A stretch of 64,000 nt of DNA from Alentia gelatinosa (GCA_950022655.1 OX465582.1:93014704-93078703), one strand, 5' to 3'. Positions 1 to 11,962 are shown, numbered from the stretch's first letter. The notes: generated by a model not told the origin, from the sequence alone. Translations and numbers: made by a program.

Positions 1-2777
1 AAACGGCTGTATAGCCGAATTCAGTGATTGTGTACACAAATATTCCCTAATTAAAAAAAAACATTGGAGAGATGGGACCTGTTTCACTAGTTTCACGACA
101 TGTCTAGATGGCGTTTGTGACACCATACGGACATATTGGGGTTCAATTTTTTTTTTGGCGTGAGTTTCGCTTGTCGCGAACGGTACGTCGCCGAATGTGA
201 CACAACATGCAACATTAGATGTAACATGTGTTATGAAACGTGACTCACCTTTGTCTGTTCTTGCTTGCACTGTTGGTGTTGCCTCTCATGTCTGTCTAAA
301 ACAAGTGAAACATGTCCTAGGACAGCAGTAAAACTGGACGCTTCATTGTCTTCATTTGGAGGGGGTTGGACTGTCGTATCAATAACTCGCCTCTCTTCTA
401 CACAGCGACCAAACACACCACTGCGCATGTCTGTTGGCTGGGATCTCCGCCGAGCCCCTAGCGGATACCCCGGAAACCAGCGTACGCATGTCTGGTGCAT
501 GTCTTACTACTTTATAGGGCCACTGTGGCATGTCAAGGTACCAGCGAAGTGATCACGTGATATACACGATGTTACACTAACCTGACTGGGGGCTCTACAT
601 TCAGTCATGAGCAAGTGTTCCTCACGTAGATGAATCATCAATAAAATCCCCTGAAAGGATGGGCTCCCTTAGAAAAGAAAGGTAAGAATCACGTAAATCT
701 GACGCGGCTGGATAGACCTGCAATTCGGCCATTTTGTTTTCTGGTGGCGCCCCCACGCGGAAGTTTGGGCATAATCACGTGACCAGATGAAGGACTGTAA
801 GTAAGGTGCCCCGAGTGGCACCCACGCGCCTCAAGCGGCAACCAGAGGAACTGTACTAATGGTCATTGCCTATAGGCGTGCAGAGGGTAATTTTCTCATC
901 TTGGCTGATTTCCTGTTAGGGAATAACTCTGCTAGTCTAGCCCGCCTTATTTAGCAGATCACAGCCCAGCCTTATGCTTGTTTTACAACCAGCATCGCAA
1001 TGGAGGATTGAGAATATTATAAATGGGATTATTAGTGAACATCCTGAAATAAATGAATAATAGTATCATTATGTATAACAATTACAAATACTCAGACAAT
1101 CACTGACCATAGAAGTTAGCATAGATTCCAACGACACTTGAAAGACAACAATTAGCAACTCCTGTATACATGGTATTATATTTATCATCAGAAAGGATCA
1201 CTAGAACAACAGATTGAAATTGATCATAGACTCCCTACTTCAGAAAAAACATAGCCCTTAGTGACTTGATTGTGGACCTCAGAGAAACAATTCTTGTAAT
1301 ATAACAGCCATGATGAAGGCACACAACCCCAAAATGTTGGTTTTCTAATTACAGGACCAACCTGTAAACCATTATGTAAACTATAGCAATTTATCAATAG
1401 AAACCTACCAACATGAACAGAACGGTGGGCTTGCCCTGTGTTACCATTGTCATTTTGCAACAAATGCTCTCAATACATATATATCTTGAATGATATAAAA
1501 ATGACCATAACTATCTATCCATGATCCTTTTTCATGACTATCATCCATAAAGACTGACCATGTTGATCGATGCGGCGTCGGTACATTAAAATATCGATCT
1601 GCAGATATGGGCTCCACTAGTCAATGCTGATCTACCCAGCTTTAAATGAAAAGTGAAAGATGAAGGATTGGGTAAATAAGATTTAATTATTATAATATTT
1701 GATTTATAATGGTTGGTGAAATATTATCATTTGTGGAAGTGATAATGTCTTACGTTAGTGTGGGGTAAGAATTGACATATAAATATTTCCTATAGAGGGA
1801 GTTAAAATGATAAATGAGAATTGGTGGTGGTTGGGTGGGAAGAAAATATACGTTGGGGGACGCTATTGAATATAAGTGGCACAAGTGAGGCACCCTAGGA
1901 TCACATGGACCTGGGACCTGGTGAATAAGGTTTGCTGATGAAAGTACAGGGCTATTGTTTAATGATATTCAGGCTCGTTTGATACGACAGTCCTAGTTGA
2001 TGAAAGATCGTCTGAAGGTATTGAATAAAGTTGATCCACATTGTCCCTAGAAAACAGTCTTTATGTGCGACCCTTAATCATTTAACAGGCCCCTGGTAAT
2101 GAACAAATCATAGGCAGGAAAGTATAGGAAACAGAACTTTCCTAGAAAATAACCAATCAAAGGCCCAATATGGGATTGTTATATATGATAACCCAGCAAT
2201 GTCAAATTAAGGTTCTCCCATGACACAGAATCAGGTACATCGTTTTTAATAATTTTTATTCCACATTCTGTAGGGAATACAGTTCTTCCATGAGGATCCA
2301 AAAAACGAGTAACAGAGTTCGTACATCGATGAAGGGTATACATGAAGTGAGTTATAGTGATTGGATGAACAAGCTACAAAAGTATAATAAACAATCGTCA
2401 CTAATGTGAACACTTTTTAGTTCTTTAAACAGCATGAAGAACGATATTTAACATCAATTTCATGTGGCCTTCCAACCCATCGATTTAATAGGTGACAATT
2501 ATATGAGCAATGTTCATCTTGAGAAGTTATCCATGCAAGTAGGCGTTGACTCTAATACACATACATCGTTTACCTGTTGTAACAATATTGTGACTAAAGA
2601 TATCAATAAATCGTTGGGTGCTGCTAATCGTCAGCAATAATCGGCAAATGGAAAGCCTACATCACTCAGCATAAGACAACGCCAATATCCCCCTCTAGGT
2701 GAAGTGAAAGTCCTTTCCCCACTATTTGGCATAGCTCTGCAATCGGGAACCACCTATAGATATTTTAGGTACACTAA
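1..2777. other. Non-coding stretch, no gene recognised
   Basis: I see no credible gene here. Open frames of 60-96 codons occur on both strands, but they overlap one another, and I recognise no protein family. The stretch at 1925-2110 ends with a CAGGCCCCTGGTAATG segment. Related segments occur near 42600-42720, and the following sequence resembles parts of 39000-39310, 42730-43020 and 56170-56400, so part of this region is an old dispersed repeat. Confidence 0.5.
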
Positions 2778-3165
2778 AAGGGGGCGTCCACCAACTACGA
2801 CAAGGCTACAACAAGCGCCGACAAGAAAGTTCCAATCAGCGCTTGTTGCAGCCTTGTCGTAAGAAGGGGGGGTGGGGGGTGGGCTTTACGACAGCGGTGT
2901 CAGGGCGTGTCGAGAAGTGCATGCTCCACCAAAATTTCCTATCGTAGACCTCTGGGACACGCTCCCGACACGCGCTGACACTCCACGACAAGGGTCCAGT
3001 CGTTGGAAAAATTGAACATGCTCTATGTTGTCATAGCCTTGTTGAAATGCTCCCGACAAGCTTCCAATCGTGGCCTTGTCATGGCCTTGTCGTAGACTCT
3101 TTTCGGGGACTGAGGTCCACCAACCATGACAAGGCCTCCAATCGTGGACCTTGTCGGGAAGCCAT
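2778..3165. repeat. Repeat rich in CGACAAGG motifs, probable decayed inverted-repeat element
   Basis: The segment starts with GGGGGCGTCCACCAACTACG and contains many copies of CGACAAGG or its complement CCTTGTCG. Near the right end GAGGTCCACCAACCATGAC echoes the start. The layout suggests a decayed or internally duplicated miniature element. I cannot assign a transposon class. Confidence 0.4.
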
Positions 3166-3379
3166 TGTCTTAACACAAGATCGTTGAATGGGATAGAGAC
3201 CTGCTATGCAGATAATGCTCACAGATTAATTTTGTCAAGATTAATTAACAATGCCAATCAAATCTGCTTGTATCAGGAAAATACAGCAAAAACAGTGCAT
3301 ACAATACATCCTAACCGATTAATTGAAACCGATATATACAGTCAGTGGTAGCACGGACAGACTTTCAGGGTGTCTCGAA

Positions 3380-3421
3380 AAATCTCTACCGTTTGTGTCG
3401 GCCAATGGAAACGGGCCTTAA
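3380..3421. repeat. Terminal fragment of the GGCCCGTTTCCATTGGC element
   Basis: The segment ends GGCCAATGGAAACGGGCCTTA, which matches the right end of the complete copy at 13397-13526. Only one end is recognisable, so this is a truncated copy. Confidence 0.5.
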
Positions 3422-4194
3422 CAAGAACAAAAGAAGGTTTAATTAATGAAATCTAGAGCTGAAAATGATAAATTTATATCACATTATGTTTAAATATTTA
3501 AATAGTGCAACAGTCGACGGGGCTCCCGGTTTTTCACTAGGGACTCCTCCGAACCATGATAGCGCCCCTTAGGCTATTGATTAGTAATGTATTATGTAAA
3601 TAGAATTCAATTGAATAGTCGACTTTGGATAAAGGCAATTGCATTACTTAATCCGGAGAGCTTTGGGCGCATTGCAAGAAATTAAGAATTAAATAATTCT
3701 GCCCCGGATTTGAGAAACTGAAATGAGTGTATATATTTTGAATTGATTAGAGATGAGAAACGCTTTGAGTGTAAAACTCTCCTGTCACAGATATTAAGAA
3801 AGAAACAGAGGAGTGTTTCGTCTGTGTCCTCGTTCGCCATCGAGTTTGGAATATAAATGTTTGGAGTGAAATGTTCACTCTTTTCTTCGATAATCTAAAT
3901 TTGCAATGCTGAATAATAAGTAGGTTGTTGTTATATTCCACACAAGAAAGACTACCTGATTTTGATATGTAGTTGTTATCAGGGATTCAGTTTGACATCG
4001 AGATGCGGGGGAGTGATAAGTAATGTTGCGATGTTTCGTCTTAGTTTATGAGACATCTTCAGCCAGTTTGGAATAATAAATACGGGAGCAAACAATATTC
4101 ATTCGTACAGGCATGATGTGAGTTTATTTTGCCCTAGATCTGAAACAAATATTTTGTGCATCAACTAATATTTTCCTGCGTATCTACTCCCATT

Positions 4195-4252
4195 TGACTA
4201 GACTCTACGTGATATCCTCGCATTCACTCGGATATTACGCAGAGTCTAGTCA
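4195..4252. repeat. Hairpin, about 23-bp stem
   Basis: TGACTAGACTCT at 4195 pairs with AGAGTCTAGTCA ending at 4252, and the inner ACGTGATATCC pairs with GGATATTACGC. The tip is TCGCATTCACTC. It belongs to the group of hairpins found across this window. To its right, GGAAACCAGTCAGTATTGTG resembles the outer arm of the hairpins at 12925 and 39680. Confidence 0.7.
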
Positions 4253-4579
4253 TCTGTGGTTACTGCGCTGGTATCGGAAACCAGTCAGTATTGTGTAAGT
4301 AAACACCGCATACTGGGAGGAAAAAGGGGGGAGGGAAAAAAAAGGAAAAAAAAGAGCAATTGCCTTAGGGATGTAATAGCATCATATACTGATTATTGAT
4401 GGTCGAACGCGATTATTTGGGCTGGAGAAGGAACTAATCCATTCCCAGGTTTTTTTGTGTACTTCATATAGCTTTATTGCAAACCTCTCTTGTAGTTGTA
4501 TTCTGATGATTAATAAAGAAGAGCATTGCTAGTTATTATAAAAAAAACCCACAAAAAACACCGCATACTATAATTAATA

Positions 4580-4869
4580 GAGAACTGCATCGAGATCCAT
4601 AGCCACTGACATTATGCCATGAGTTTTGGTTGCGGAGTAATCTCACGAGGCAAAGCCAAGTGAGATTAATATAGCAAACCAAAATGAATGTCATATTATC
4701 CGTGGTTATGGATCGAGTGCGCTTCGGATTGGATCTCACCCCTACCACTGGCTAATTGTCTAAAATGTGGGACATCATCCCCCATTGAGTATTTTTCTAA
4801 AATACTCAACGGGCATTGAATTCGAGTTTCCAATGCTAAGTCTATGGGAAACAATACCAGGGGTGAGAT
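4580..4869. repeat. Hairpin plus TTATCTCACCCC-type module (class A cassette, hairpin on left)
   Basis: A long imperfect hairpin (about 4580-4725) has the tip CTCACGAGGCAAAGCCAAGTG. It is followed by a module at 4733-4869 whose ends are ATCTCACCCCT and AGGGGTGAGAT in inverted orientation. Inside the module GAGTATTTTTCTAAAATACTC is a smaller palindrome. This is the same two-part architecture as at 60092-60452, in the opposite orientation. Confidence 0.65.
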
Positions 4870-5020
4870 AAACAACCGCCCCTTGCCAGAAGCCAAGTGT
4901 ACATAAGACACCCTATAGCTAATCTAATCATAAACCCAATGTTTGCCAATCAACTACCGTCAGAACGACGTGTCATCATTGTCACATATAAAATAACTCC
5001 TTCCCAGGCTGCATCAGTAA

Positions 5021-5064
5021 TGACGTCACATGGGAAATGCGCGCGCATACATCGCCCCCTGGTG
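5021..5064. promoter_or_regulatory. CRE and CTCF-like motif pair
   Basis: TGACGTCA at 5021-5028 is a full cAMP-response-type palindrome. CGCCCCCTGGTG at 5053-5064 closely fits the CTCF core on the minus strand. These are motif matches only. No transcript start or gene is visible next to them, so function is an inference. Confidence 0.3.
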
Positions 5065-5338
5065 AGCGCTAAGGAAAGCAACCCAGCGCGCAAAGCCTGT
5101 TGGGAATTGATCTGGATGGATTGGCATGTCCTCATAAACAATGCCAATCTGATATTTTTCCCAATGTATATTGTAACATTTATTTCTGTGATTGGAAGTT
5201 ACTAGGAATGGCAATGTATTATTATGAAAGATTCTCATTTGAATTTATTACGTAAAGAAAAGGGGAATTCATAAGGAAATCGCTGAATCTTAAATATGCA
5301 AAAAAATTATGAGATGATTCACTCTTAATAACGCCGTA

Positions 5339-5581
5339 CCCGGTGTTTACACTGACCGATTATAGGCGGCAATTCTTGAATTTTGAACCACCTGACGACT
5401 TTCGGCTGTCAATGACTAGAAATGGGTACATACACAAACTGTAAACGCATGAGGAAATTCTTGGGTTGATCGCTATTGCGGCTGACGTTCCGTAATCGAG
5501 CACCACCTGACGATTTCTAGGCTAAACGATCTACATTCGCCACCTTTTTCTCAAAGTCGTCTAGTGTAAATACCAGGTGTG
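5339..5581. repeat. Short TIR element with GGTRTTTACACT ends
   Basis: The left end ACCCGGTGTTTACACTGACC is matched in inverted orientation by CTAGTGTAAATACCAGGTGT on the right. There is no coding capacity. Related ends appear near 14580 (CTTTACACTAGACGAT). It is a non-autonomous DNA-transposon-like element of unknown superfamily. Confidence 0.55.
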
Positions 5582-6218
5582 AAATTCACACATGGTGAAA
5601 TATTTAAAGGGAAGAGACCATATTCTCACAAAATACATATTTGGATATCATCAACAAAATTGAAAAATTACCAGTTACTCAAATGACGTCATACATGGTC
5701 CATGGCGGCAGGTTTTAAAGTTGGTGCTTCCCCTAATAATGATCCATACACCTAACCTGATACTAGTACCCCCGCCGACCGCAGAGCGTCGCCACTTACA
5801 GTGTGAAGCATGGCGCAAAGTTGTCAGGAAAGGGAACCACCACTGGAGGTAATCCGCTCCCTCCACAGACACACATCATGACCTTCTGTTAATCCTCCAG
5901 TCATTATCTATCATAGTCAAGGTCCCCATTTCGAACGTATAGGGACTCAGTAAACCACTACCCATTGTTTAAAACCATTAAATAATTGCCTGAAGAAGTC
6001 CCATAAAAGGGGACGAAACGTTGAAAAATAATACTGAATTTTCCCCCTCCCCAATCTCGATGTTAATCTAATCCCATGATAAAATATTAACACCTTAATC
6101 AGCTTGTCTGTTTTTTTGTGAATTTAGAAGGACTTGATTGTTTAAAACCGTCAGATGCCATAGTCCTTTTGATTTCAAATCTTTGGTATGCGGACTTCAA
6201 AGCCATAGTATACATAGA
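5582..6218. other. Non-coding stretch, no gene recognised
   Basis: No convincing ORF. TTAAACCAT-rich and GTCCCCAT segments near 5920-5980 resemble the inner part of the class B modules at 6364 and 44509, so this is probably old repeat debris. Confidence 0.4.
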
Positions 6219-6614
6219 CAATAATCGATGGTTTTGTGGACAGGCGGCCGTAAACCACGAGTGGTTGACGCATAGTAATACACGAGCGCTAGCGAGTTTA
6301 TTACGACGTCAACCGCGAGTGGTTTACAGAGCCGCCTGTCCACAAAATCATCGTTTGTTGCATTTATTATCCATCTTTTCGAATAAATTAAACCCAGTAA
6401 TTGCCATGGTAACAGGTATAACACTAGGAACTATTTCTTTGCTCTATAGCAAAAGGGACTATTTTTCCCGTATACCATGGTTTTGAGGCCGTATACCACA
6501 GGTTTGAATCCGTATACCACAGTTATGGTATCTGACAGTTTTTATATAATGGGTCATGGTTTACTGAGTCCCAATACATTTTCAATGGGGGCTTTGTATA
6601 CGATGGATAATAAG
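6219..6614. repeat. Hairpin plus TTATTATCCATC-type module (class B cassette)
   Basis: The hairpin at about 6219-6358 has arms containing GTTTTGTGGACAGGCGGC and its complement, and the tip ACACGAGCGCTAGCGAGT between AGTAAT and ATTACG. It abuts a module at 6364-6613 with inverted ends TTATTATCCATC and GATGGATAATAA. The module repeats GTATACCA or its complement many times. A reverse-complement copy of the whole unit lies at 44509-44903. Confidence 0.75.
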
Positions 6615-6754
6615 GAACATGACTCTTTAATCAGATATCTAGTTTATTTCTTTGAATTTACAGTACTGTGCCTATCCTTGGAGAGCAAAAAAAGTCCAAA
6701 ATTATATACCCTACAATACGTCAATAATTGAGTTTAATTCATTATAGAACAATA

Positions 6755-6895
6755 AAATAAACGTTGGTTTTGTGGACAGGCGGCTCTGTTGACCATTCAA
6801 GGATGGCGTCATGATACCTTCGTTAACGCTCGTGTAATACTATGAGTCAACCACTTGTAATTTACGACCGGCTGTCCACAAAACCATGGATTATT
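6755..6895. repeat. Class B hairpin without module
   Basis: The arms GGTTTTGTGGACAGGCGGCT and its complement match the hairpin at 6219. The tip CGTTAACGCTCGTGTAAT is degenerate. No TTATTATCC module is attached, so this is a solo or decayed hairpin. Confidence 0.65.
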
Positions 6896-6974
6896 GTCTA
6901 CGTATACACACCTTAAATCAGAGATGTCCTACTGTTACTTCGTTATACCGTAGGTGTTTATACTAAAATATATA

Positions 6975-7177
6975 CAGTAAAACCCCGCTTCTGGGATACC
7001 CCGCTTAAGGGTTACACTTTGTTCGGAACAGAAATCGTTATTTAGTTTATTTTAAGTAAAAACCCTGTCGTGCCTACCGATTTTGGCCCTATAATTAGTT
7101 GCTGGGTGAGGAGACACCTCACTTAAGAGGACACTTTGTTCGGCACGGAGGGTGCCCCCTTAAGCGGGGTTTTACTG
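6975..7177. mobile_element. Pogo-like miniature element (CAGTAAAACCCCGCTT ends)
   Basis: It begins CAGTAAAACCCCGCTT and ends with the complement, AAGCGGGGTTTTACTG, flanked on both sides by TA (6973-6974 and 7178-7179). TA duplication and a CAGT...ACTG terminus are typical of pogo/Tigger-type Tc1-mariner elements. It is too short to code for a transposase. A second copy is at 49808-49986 and a shorter one at 57156-57240. Confidence 0.8.
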
Positions 7178-8478
7178 TATTACCAGCTCCGAGTGAGCGG
7201 CACGATCTAGACATGTAGACTGAATCCTATCACAGAGCCCCCTCCAGCCCCTCGGCTTTAATCAGTCTCATTTTCTGCTGTGCGACTTTCTCGGCCAGAT
7301 ATACCTTCCCCCGAGTCAGAAACATGAAAAACCCCACGACAGGCATCATATGGAAGCCTGCTGTGATAGAAATGATTATCTGAACTTGCATGTGGAGTTT
7401 CCCATGCTGTGAGTATTAAGGCCCATACACACTGTATGATTTCGGAACATGAATGTTACTTTCTCGGCGACAACAGAACAATCGTAAGCTCAGGCGAGGC
7501 CTAGAAATTGAGTCGGTCAGTGTTGCATCCCCCCTGCAAAACTTTGCCTAAGATTTCAACCCCCCCCCCCCCCCCATGGTGATGTACCTTTGTCGCTGAT
7601 AAATTGCAGTCTAATGTTCCGAAATCGGGACCGATAAATCAAGGAACCTGTTCCTTCCCGTTGTCGGCGACAACAGAGTTTAAGAAATACCCCCCGTGGT
7701 GCCTACCAATTTTGGCCCATAATTAGTCGCTGGGTGAGCAGAAATGGCCCTGCCACACCCAAACTGAGCCCCGCTCACCGATTTAGCTCCCATATACTAG
7801 GATTTATTGCTTGTTCCTTTTTCAGTGGCCTCAGATCTCTGAGAAATTCGGAAGTAAGTCGTCCAGTGAGAACAGAATTTGCTTTCGATTTATTCCCAAA
7901 AATTACCACCACCCCCATCCAAAGATCCCGCTGTGATTGTCGATGCCAGGCGCAAATTCGACTAGTTAAAATTCCCTTACGATTTAAGGAGTTAATAGTT
8001 GGGAACGAAGTCGTACAGTGTGTTTCCCGCTTTACCAGCTCAAACTGTAAGGGGTACTATGTGTGGGGAAATATAGCATCCAAAGTACACGTAGCAAATG
8101 AAATATAAACATAAACATATATAATTCTTCAGATACTAGGAAAAAGAGCTTATAAGTAATACAGCGATCATGCAGCAACATCTGACATTTGAACATACAT
8201 TGATAATCTGAAGATAAGCCAGATTTCAGAGATAGTGCTCATGCAGGGGGTCGACTATGATACGTTTCTATAAGCCGGTCGACGTGCTGAGTCCCTGCCT
8301 TACACTTGGAGAAGACACCGCCCTCTAATGTGGAAAGCCCTCCAGGCCAACTCCTAAGTAGTCGTCCTTATCGACCGTCACTAACGTGAAATGTGCCTAC
8401 AGGAGCCAGAACCTCGGGGGGGAGAGCGAGCACGAGCTGCCACCTGAAAGCTGCCAGTGTCTTTGCTCCAGTTTTCCC
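7178..8478. other. Non-coding stretch with a partial pogo-like internal copy
   Basis: GTGCCTACCAATTTTGGCCC at about 7699 and GTCGCTGGGTGAG nearby repeat the interior of the element at 6975-7177, so a truncated copy lies at about 7680-7745. A 124-codon frame at 7734-8108 follows it. I recognise no domain in it and do not call it a gene. Confidence 0.4.
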
Positions 8479-8698
8479 GAAAGATGTATGGGGTGCTATA
8501 TTCACCGAATACTTGTCGCAACTGCTGAGTATCTGAAAGATGTATGGGGTGCTGTATTCACTGAATACATGTCAGTACTGATGTCTGTCTGAAAGATATT
8601 TGGGGTGCTATATTCACAGAATACTTGTCAGTACTGATGTCTGTCTGAAAGATGTATGGAGTGCTATATTCACCGAATACTATCGTAAAACTGGATGA
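8479..8698. repeat. 56-bp tandem repeat, about 4 units
   Basis: Units begin GAAAGATGTATGGGGTGCT at 8479, 8535, 8591 and 8647, an exact 56-base spacing. Each unit carries GTGCTATATTCACCGAATAC, which is also the outer arm of the hairpin at 8838-9056. The repeat therefore seems to have grown out of a hairpin arm. Confidence 0.9.
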
Positions 8699-8954
8699 GT
8701 TTTAATCTTGGCCACCGTATGCCACGACTTGAGTTTGGCATAGTGACTTCATGAGGCGAAGCCGAGTGAAGTCCGATATTTGGGGTGCTATATTCACAGA
8801 ATACTTGTCAGTACTGATGTCTGTCTGAAAGATGTATGGAGTGCTATATTCACCGAATACTATCGTAAAACTGGATGAGTTTTAATCTTGGCCACCGTAT
8901 GCCACGACTTGAGTTTGGCATAGTGACTTCATGAGGCGAAGCCGAGTGAAGTCC
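8595..8954. repeat. Perfect 180-bp tandem duplication
   Basis: Bases 8595-8774 and 8775-8954 read identically. Each copy holds part of the 56-bp repeat plus the left arm and tip (ATGAGGCGAAGCCGAGTG) of the adjacent hairpin. Perfect identity means a very recent duplication or an assembly artefact. A small 15-base duplication, GAAGCCAAAACTCCA, follows directly. Confidence 0.95.
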
Positions 8955-9056
8955 GAAGCCAAAACTCCAGGAAGCCAAAACTCCAGGAGTGGCATACGGT
9001 GGCCAAGATTAAAACTCATCCAGTTTTAGAATAGTATTCGGTGAATATAGCACTCC
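8838..9056. repeat. Very long, near-perfect hairpin (stem over 60 bp)
   Basis: GGAGTGCTATATTCACCGAA at 8838 pairs with its complement ending at 9056. The inner AAACTGGATGAGTTTTAATC and GGCCACCGTATGCCA pair with the matching right arm at about 8984-9030. The tip region contains GAGGCGAAGCCGAG. A diverged relative is at 48206-48368. The low divergence of the arms indicates a recent origin. Confidence 0.85.
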
Positions 9057-9448
9057 GTAAGGGCACTTTAACTATGTCTGCCTTGGGAAGAATAATATCA
9101 TTTTATCAAATCTTTAATGGTGATGAAATATAATATGTAAATATTTAATATCGTGGTATGATATATAGTAATATTAGATATACATATGATATGAATACAA
9201 AATTATAATACCTATAAAGGTAGTAGAGATTTACAATAGAAATATTGAAATAAAGGATGTGGGTGGCTGGCGATGTTGGATAGTGTGCGAGGATGGAATA
9301 GCAACTAGGAAGAGGGTGAAGGCGGGAATGGCGTTGACATGGCATGTGCGTGAGGTGATGATGTGGAATGGAAACGCCAGGTGGCCTCAGTGAGTCAGTC
9401 TAGACCCATACGGATCAATGCCGAACCATTCAACTCCTCTTATCATTG

Positions 9449-9735
9449 CACCCCTCTCATAAGATCTCACGCTCTCTAAGTCGTAATCTGTACAAGGTTC
9501 TAACTGCGCTCTATCGGAGAAAAATTCTAGGCTTAGAGCCTTGATAAGCCACAATATTCCTGCTAGGTGGCATCATTGAGATTAAAGGAATCTTTGGTTG
9601 CATTGATGTACGTCTGTAGCACAGACCAGTGGATTCTAAAGGCTCTAAGCCTAGTTCGTTAAGAATTCTTCTCCTCAGAGCGTAATGAGAGTACAGAATA
9701 CCACCTAGAGAGTGTAAGATCTTATGAGAGGGATG
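9449..9735. mobile_element. ~285-bp TIR element (GCACCCCTCTCATAAGATCT ends)
   Basis: The left end GCACCCCTCTCATAAGATCT is matched by AGATCTTATGAGAGGGATGC on the right. The palindromic similarity extends further inward (TCTAGGCTTAGAGCC with GGCTCTAAGCCTAG). The core GATGTACGTCTGTAGCA is shared with the copy at 37607-37879. Non-coding; superfamily unknown. Confidence 0.75.
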
Positions 9736-9754
9736 CTCATTTCAGCGTGCACGC

Positions 9755-10300
9755 TACCGTGGAATTCACATGGTGGGATTCATATATCTCACAGGGTGTT
9801 TCCCAGAGACAAATCCTGCTGAAATTCTGTACTGGAGGGCGATCTCCTTGTCTGAGTTGTATGGTTCCATTTCACTGAGACAACCATTTTCCCCTGAATT
9901 TGTCGGTGATGATTATCCCTATCGAGATTTTTTTAATACACGTTTAAAATGTATAGCGGTATCTTGGTGAGACAATTGTACCCACTGTAAAGTCGCTGAC
10001 TAAGTACCTAATCTAGCAAATAGGAGACCTGTGCCAGCAAGCATGATCACATGTTTGTCACATCCCTCACCCCAAGGGTATATGAGTCCCAGGGTGAGTG
10101 TTCACTGGAATATGTCTGAGACTATGTACCAAGTGTGTCCTTCCATGTGAATAAAATTCGCCATTAAGACTTGTAAAAGCACCTGGCCATGATAATTTTG
10201 TACCTTTGGGGAATCGTCTGAGACTAGGTGAAAGCTTTGAAGTACACCAGTCTCAGGTACATCAGTCTCTACATGTGAATATCATTTACCAATTTGATCT
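9755..10300. repeat. Repeat of the GGTGGGATTCA family, diverged
   Basis: It shares GTGGGATTCAT, CTCACAGG, GAGACAAATCCTGCTG and GAGACAA motifs with 15198-15580 and 40870-41420, several of them in both orientations. The ends are not sharp. It is non-coding. Confidence 0.45.
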
Positions 10301-10736
10301 AAAGCAAAACCAATTTTTTTCTCTCTAGTGAAAAAAAAGACAATCGCATAGGAAGAAGGCTATATTTGGACAAATTTCAAATGTATCTAAACCTAACTCA
10401 TTTCGTATGGGGTTTTCACTTTCCATATGTTTGTCAAAAGCCAAAAGGCCATGCTTAGAAGTGCACCAAGTACAAACATAAGTGCACCTGTACTCAACTA
10501 CTTTACCACTTAATGCATCTAAACATCAATCATTCCATGCGCCTTTCCCCTCTGAACCTCTACTCCCAACCTCCTAAAATACCCCAAAACATATTCGCTC
10601 TTCCACCTCACACAAGCTGTAGACAGCCAAGGAGCGGGTACAGCATTTCAATAGGCAGTGCTCTTTTATCTAAGGGTCCTTATATAAACAAACCCGATTC
10701 ACCAACTCCACCCTCTTACCTTAAACACACAGAGAC

Positions 10737-11208
10737 ATCGACCGGCCCACTGCCTCTGCCCCCGCCCGGCCCCCGCCCGGCCCCCGCCCGACCCCAGCCG
10801 ACCCCCGCCCGTCCCCGCCCGTCCCCCCCAGGCCCCCATCCGACCCCCGCCCGGCCCCCGCCCGGCCCCCGCCCGACCCCAGCCGACCCCCGCCCGTCCC
10901 CGCCCGTCCCCGCCCCCCCCCCCCCCCAGGCCCCCATCCGACCCCCGCCCGGCCCACGCCCGACCCTATCCGGCCCCCGCCCGGCCCCCGCCCGGCCCCC
11001 GCCCGGCCCCCGCCCGACCCCCTCCCGACCCCTTCCCGGCCCCGCACGCCCGGCCCCCGCCCGCCCCCCGCCCGTCCCCCGCCCGGCCGCCGCCCGGCCC
11101 CCGCCTGGCCCCCGCCCTTCCCCCGCCCGTCCCCCGCCCGTCCCCCGCCCAGCCCCCGCCCTTCCCCCAACCGTCCCCCGCCCTTCCCCCGCCCGGCCCC
11201 CGCCTCCT
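10737..11208. repeat. C-rich array of CCCCCGCCCGG-type units
   Basis: Almost every base is C or G, built from CCCCCGCCCGGC and CCCCCGCCCGTC variants. Because the units are irregular in length, all frames stay open, which creates long apparent ORFs (for example 10513-11271, proline-rich, and glycine/arginine-rich frames on the minus strand). The minus strand has many runs of four or more G and could form G-quadruplexes. Confidence 0.9.
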
Positions 11209-11654
11209 CGGTCACCGCTCGCCGCCCTCCTACTTGTCGGGAGTCTTACTGGGAGCTGCTCTATCATCTAGGGTCATTTGGCGAGCAAGTGAGTGCATTG
11301 ATCTGCTGGTCCCTATCAGCCTTTTGGCTGCTCCTCGCCGCTCATCGACTCCGACCGGAAACCAGCCAGCAGCAGGCCGTAAGCACGGGTAGAGATAATT
11401 ATATCGCCGTATATACAGCTTCCTCCTCTTCCAGACAACTAGAGTCTAGTCTCGGTTCATCTTTCACGAAGGGATTTGATTAGTGTTTGAGTAGTAATCT
11501 TTATCTCCTCTGATTATATATCGTACACAGGTGTAGTGTCAAAGCAATAAATCACATGGAAGATGAGGAACCACGCATGATACAAAAATTAGATGATTCA
11601 CAAAGTGTGCCAATCTGCACCCATTGGGAATTTATGGGTACGCTGTAAAACACT

Positions 11655-11962
11655 TAATCTCACCCCTGGTACAAGCTTAGCCATAGAAATAACATTAGGA
11701 AAAAATACTCAACGATCACCCCCGTAAAGTGATATAGTACTCCACGGCCGTGGCGTATTGAATGTGAGATGACGTCATGTGTGTTAGGTATATTCAAACT
11801 ATTCTGATATTCTGATGCTATCTAATATCATAGAAAGGGGTAAGATAAATCCAGAACCGCACTCGAATCGTAAAATAGACAATGTTTCACTCGTTTGGAT
11901 GTGGAGTATTTTCTATTTATACGATTCTCGATGCAGTTCTATATAAATCCATTATCTAAAAC
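11655..11962. repeat. Class A cassette: TTATCTCACCCC-type module plus hairpin
   Basis: The module at about 11655-11848 has ends TAATCTCACCCCTGGTACAA and AAAGGGGTAAGATAAA. It is followed by a hairpin whose outer arms are AGAACCGCACTCGAATCGT and ACGATTCTCGATGCAGTTCT. Close relatives are at 49387, 60092 and 60557. The hairpin tip here has lost the GAGGCGAAGCCGAG motif. Confidence 0.7.

Noticed and set aside
6118..6486. 122-codon ORF, with a similar 159-codon frame at 44374-44853
   Set aside because: Both are translations across a class B cassette in opposite orientations. The similarity reflects the repeat, not a gene.
7734..8108. 124-codon ORF
   Set aside because: It starts in a truncated pogo-like fragment, has no recognised domain, and has no supporting splice or start signals.
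10513..11271. A 252-codon proline-rich ORF and two glycine/arginine-rich ORFs on the minus strand
   Set aside because: They exist only because the C-rich array keeps every frame open. No start context, domain or conservation supports a protein.
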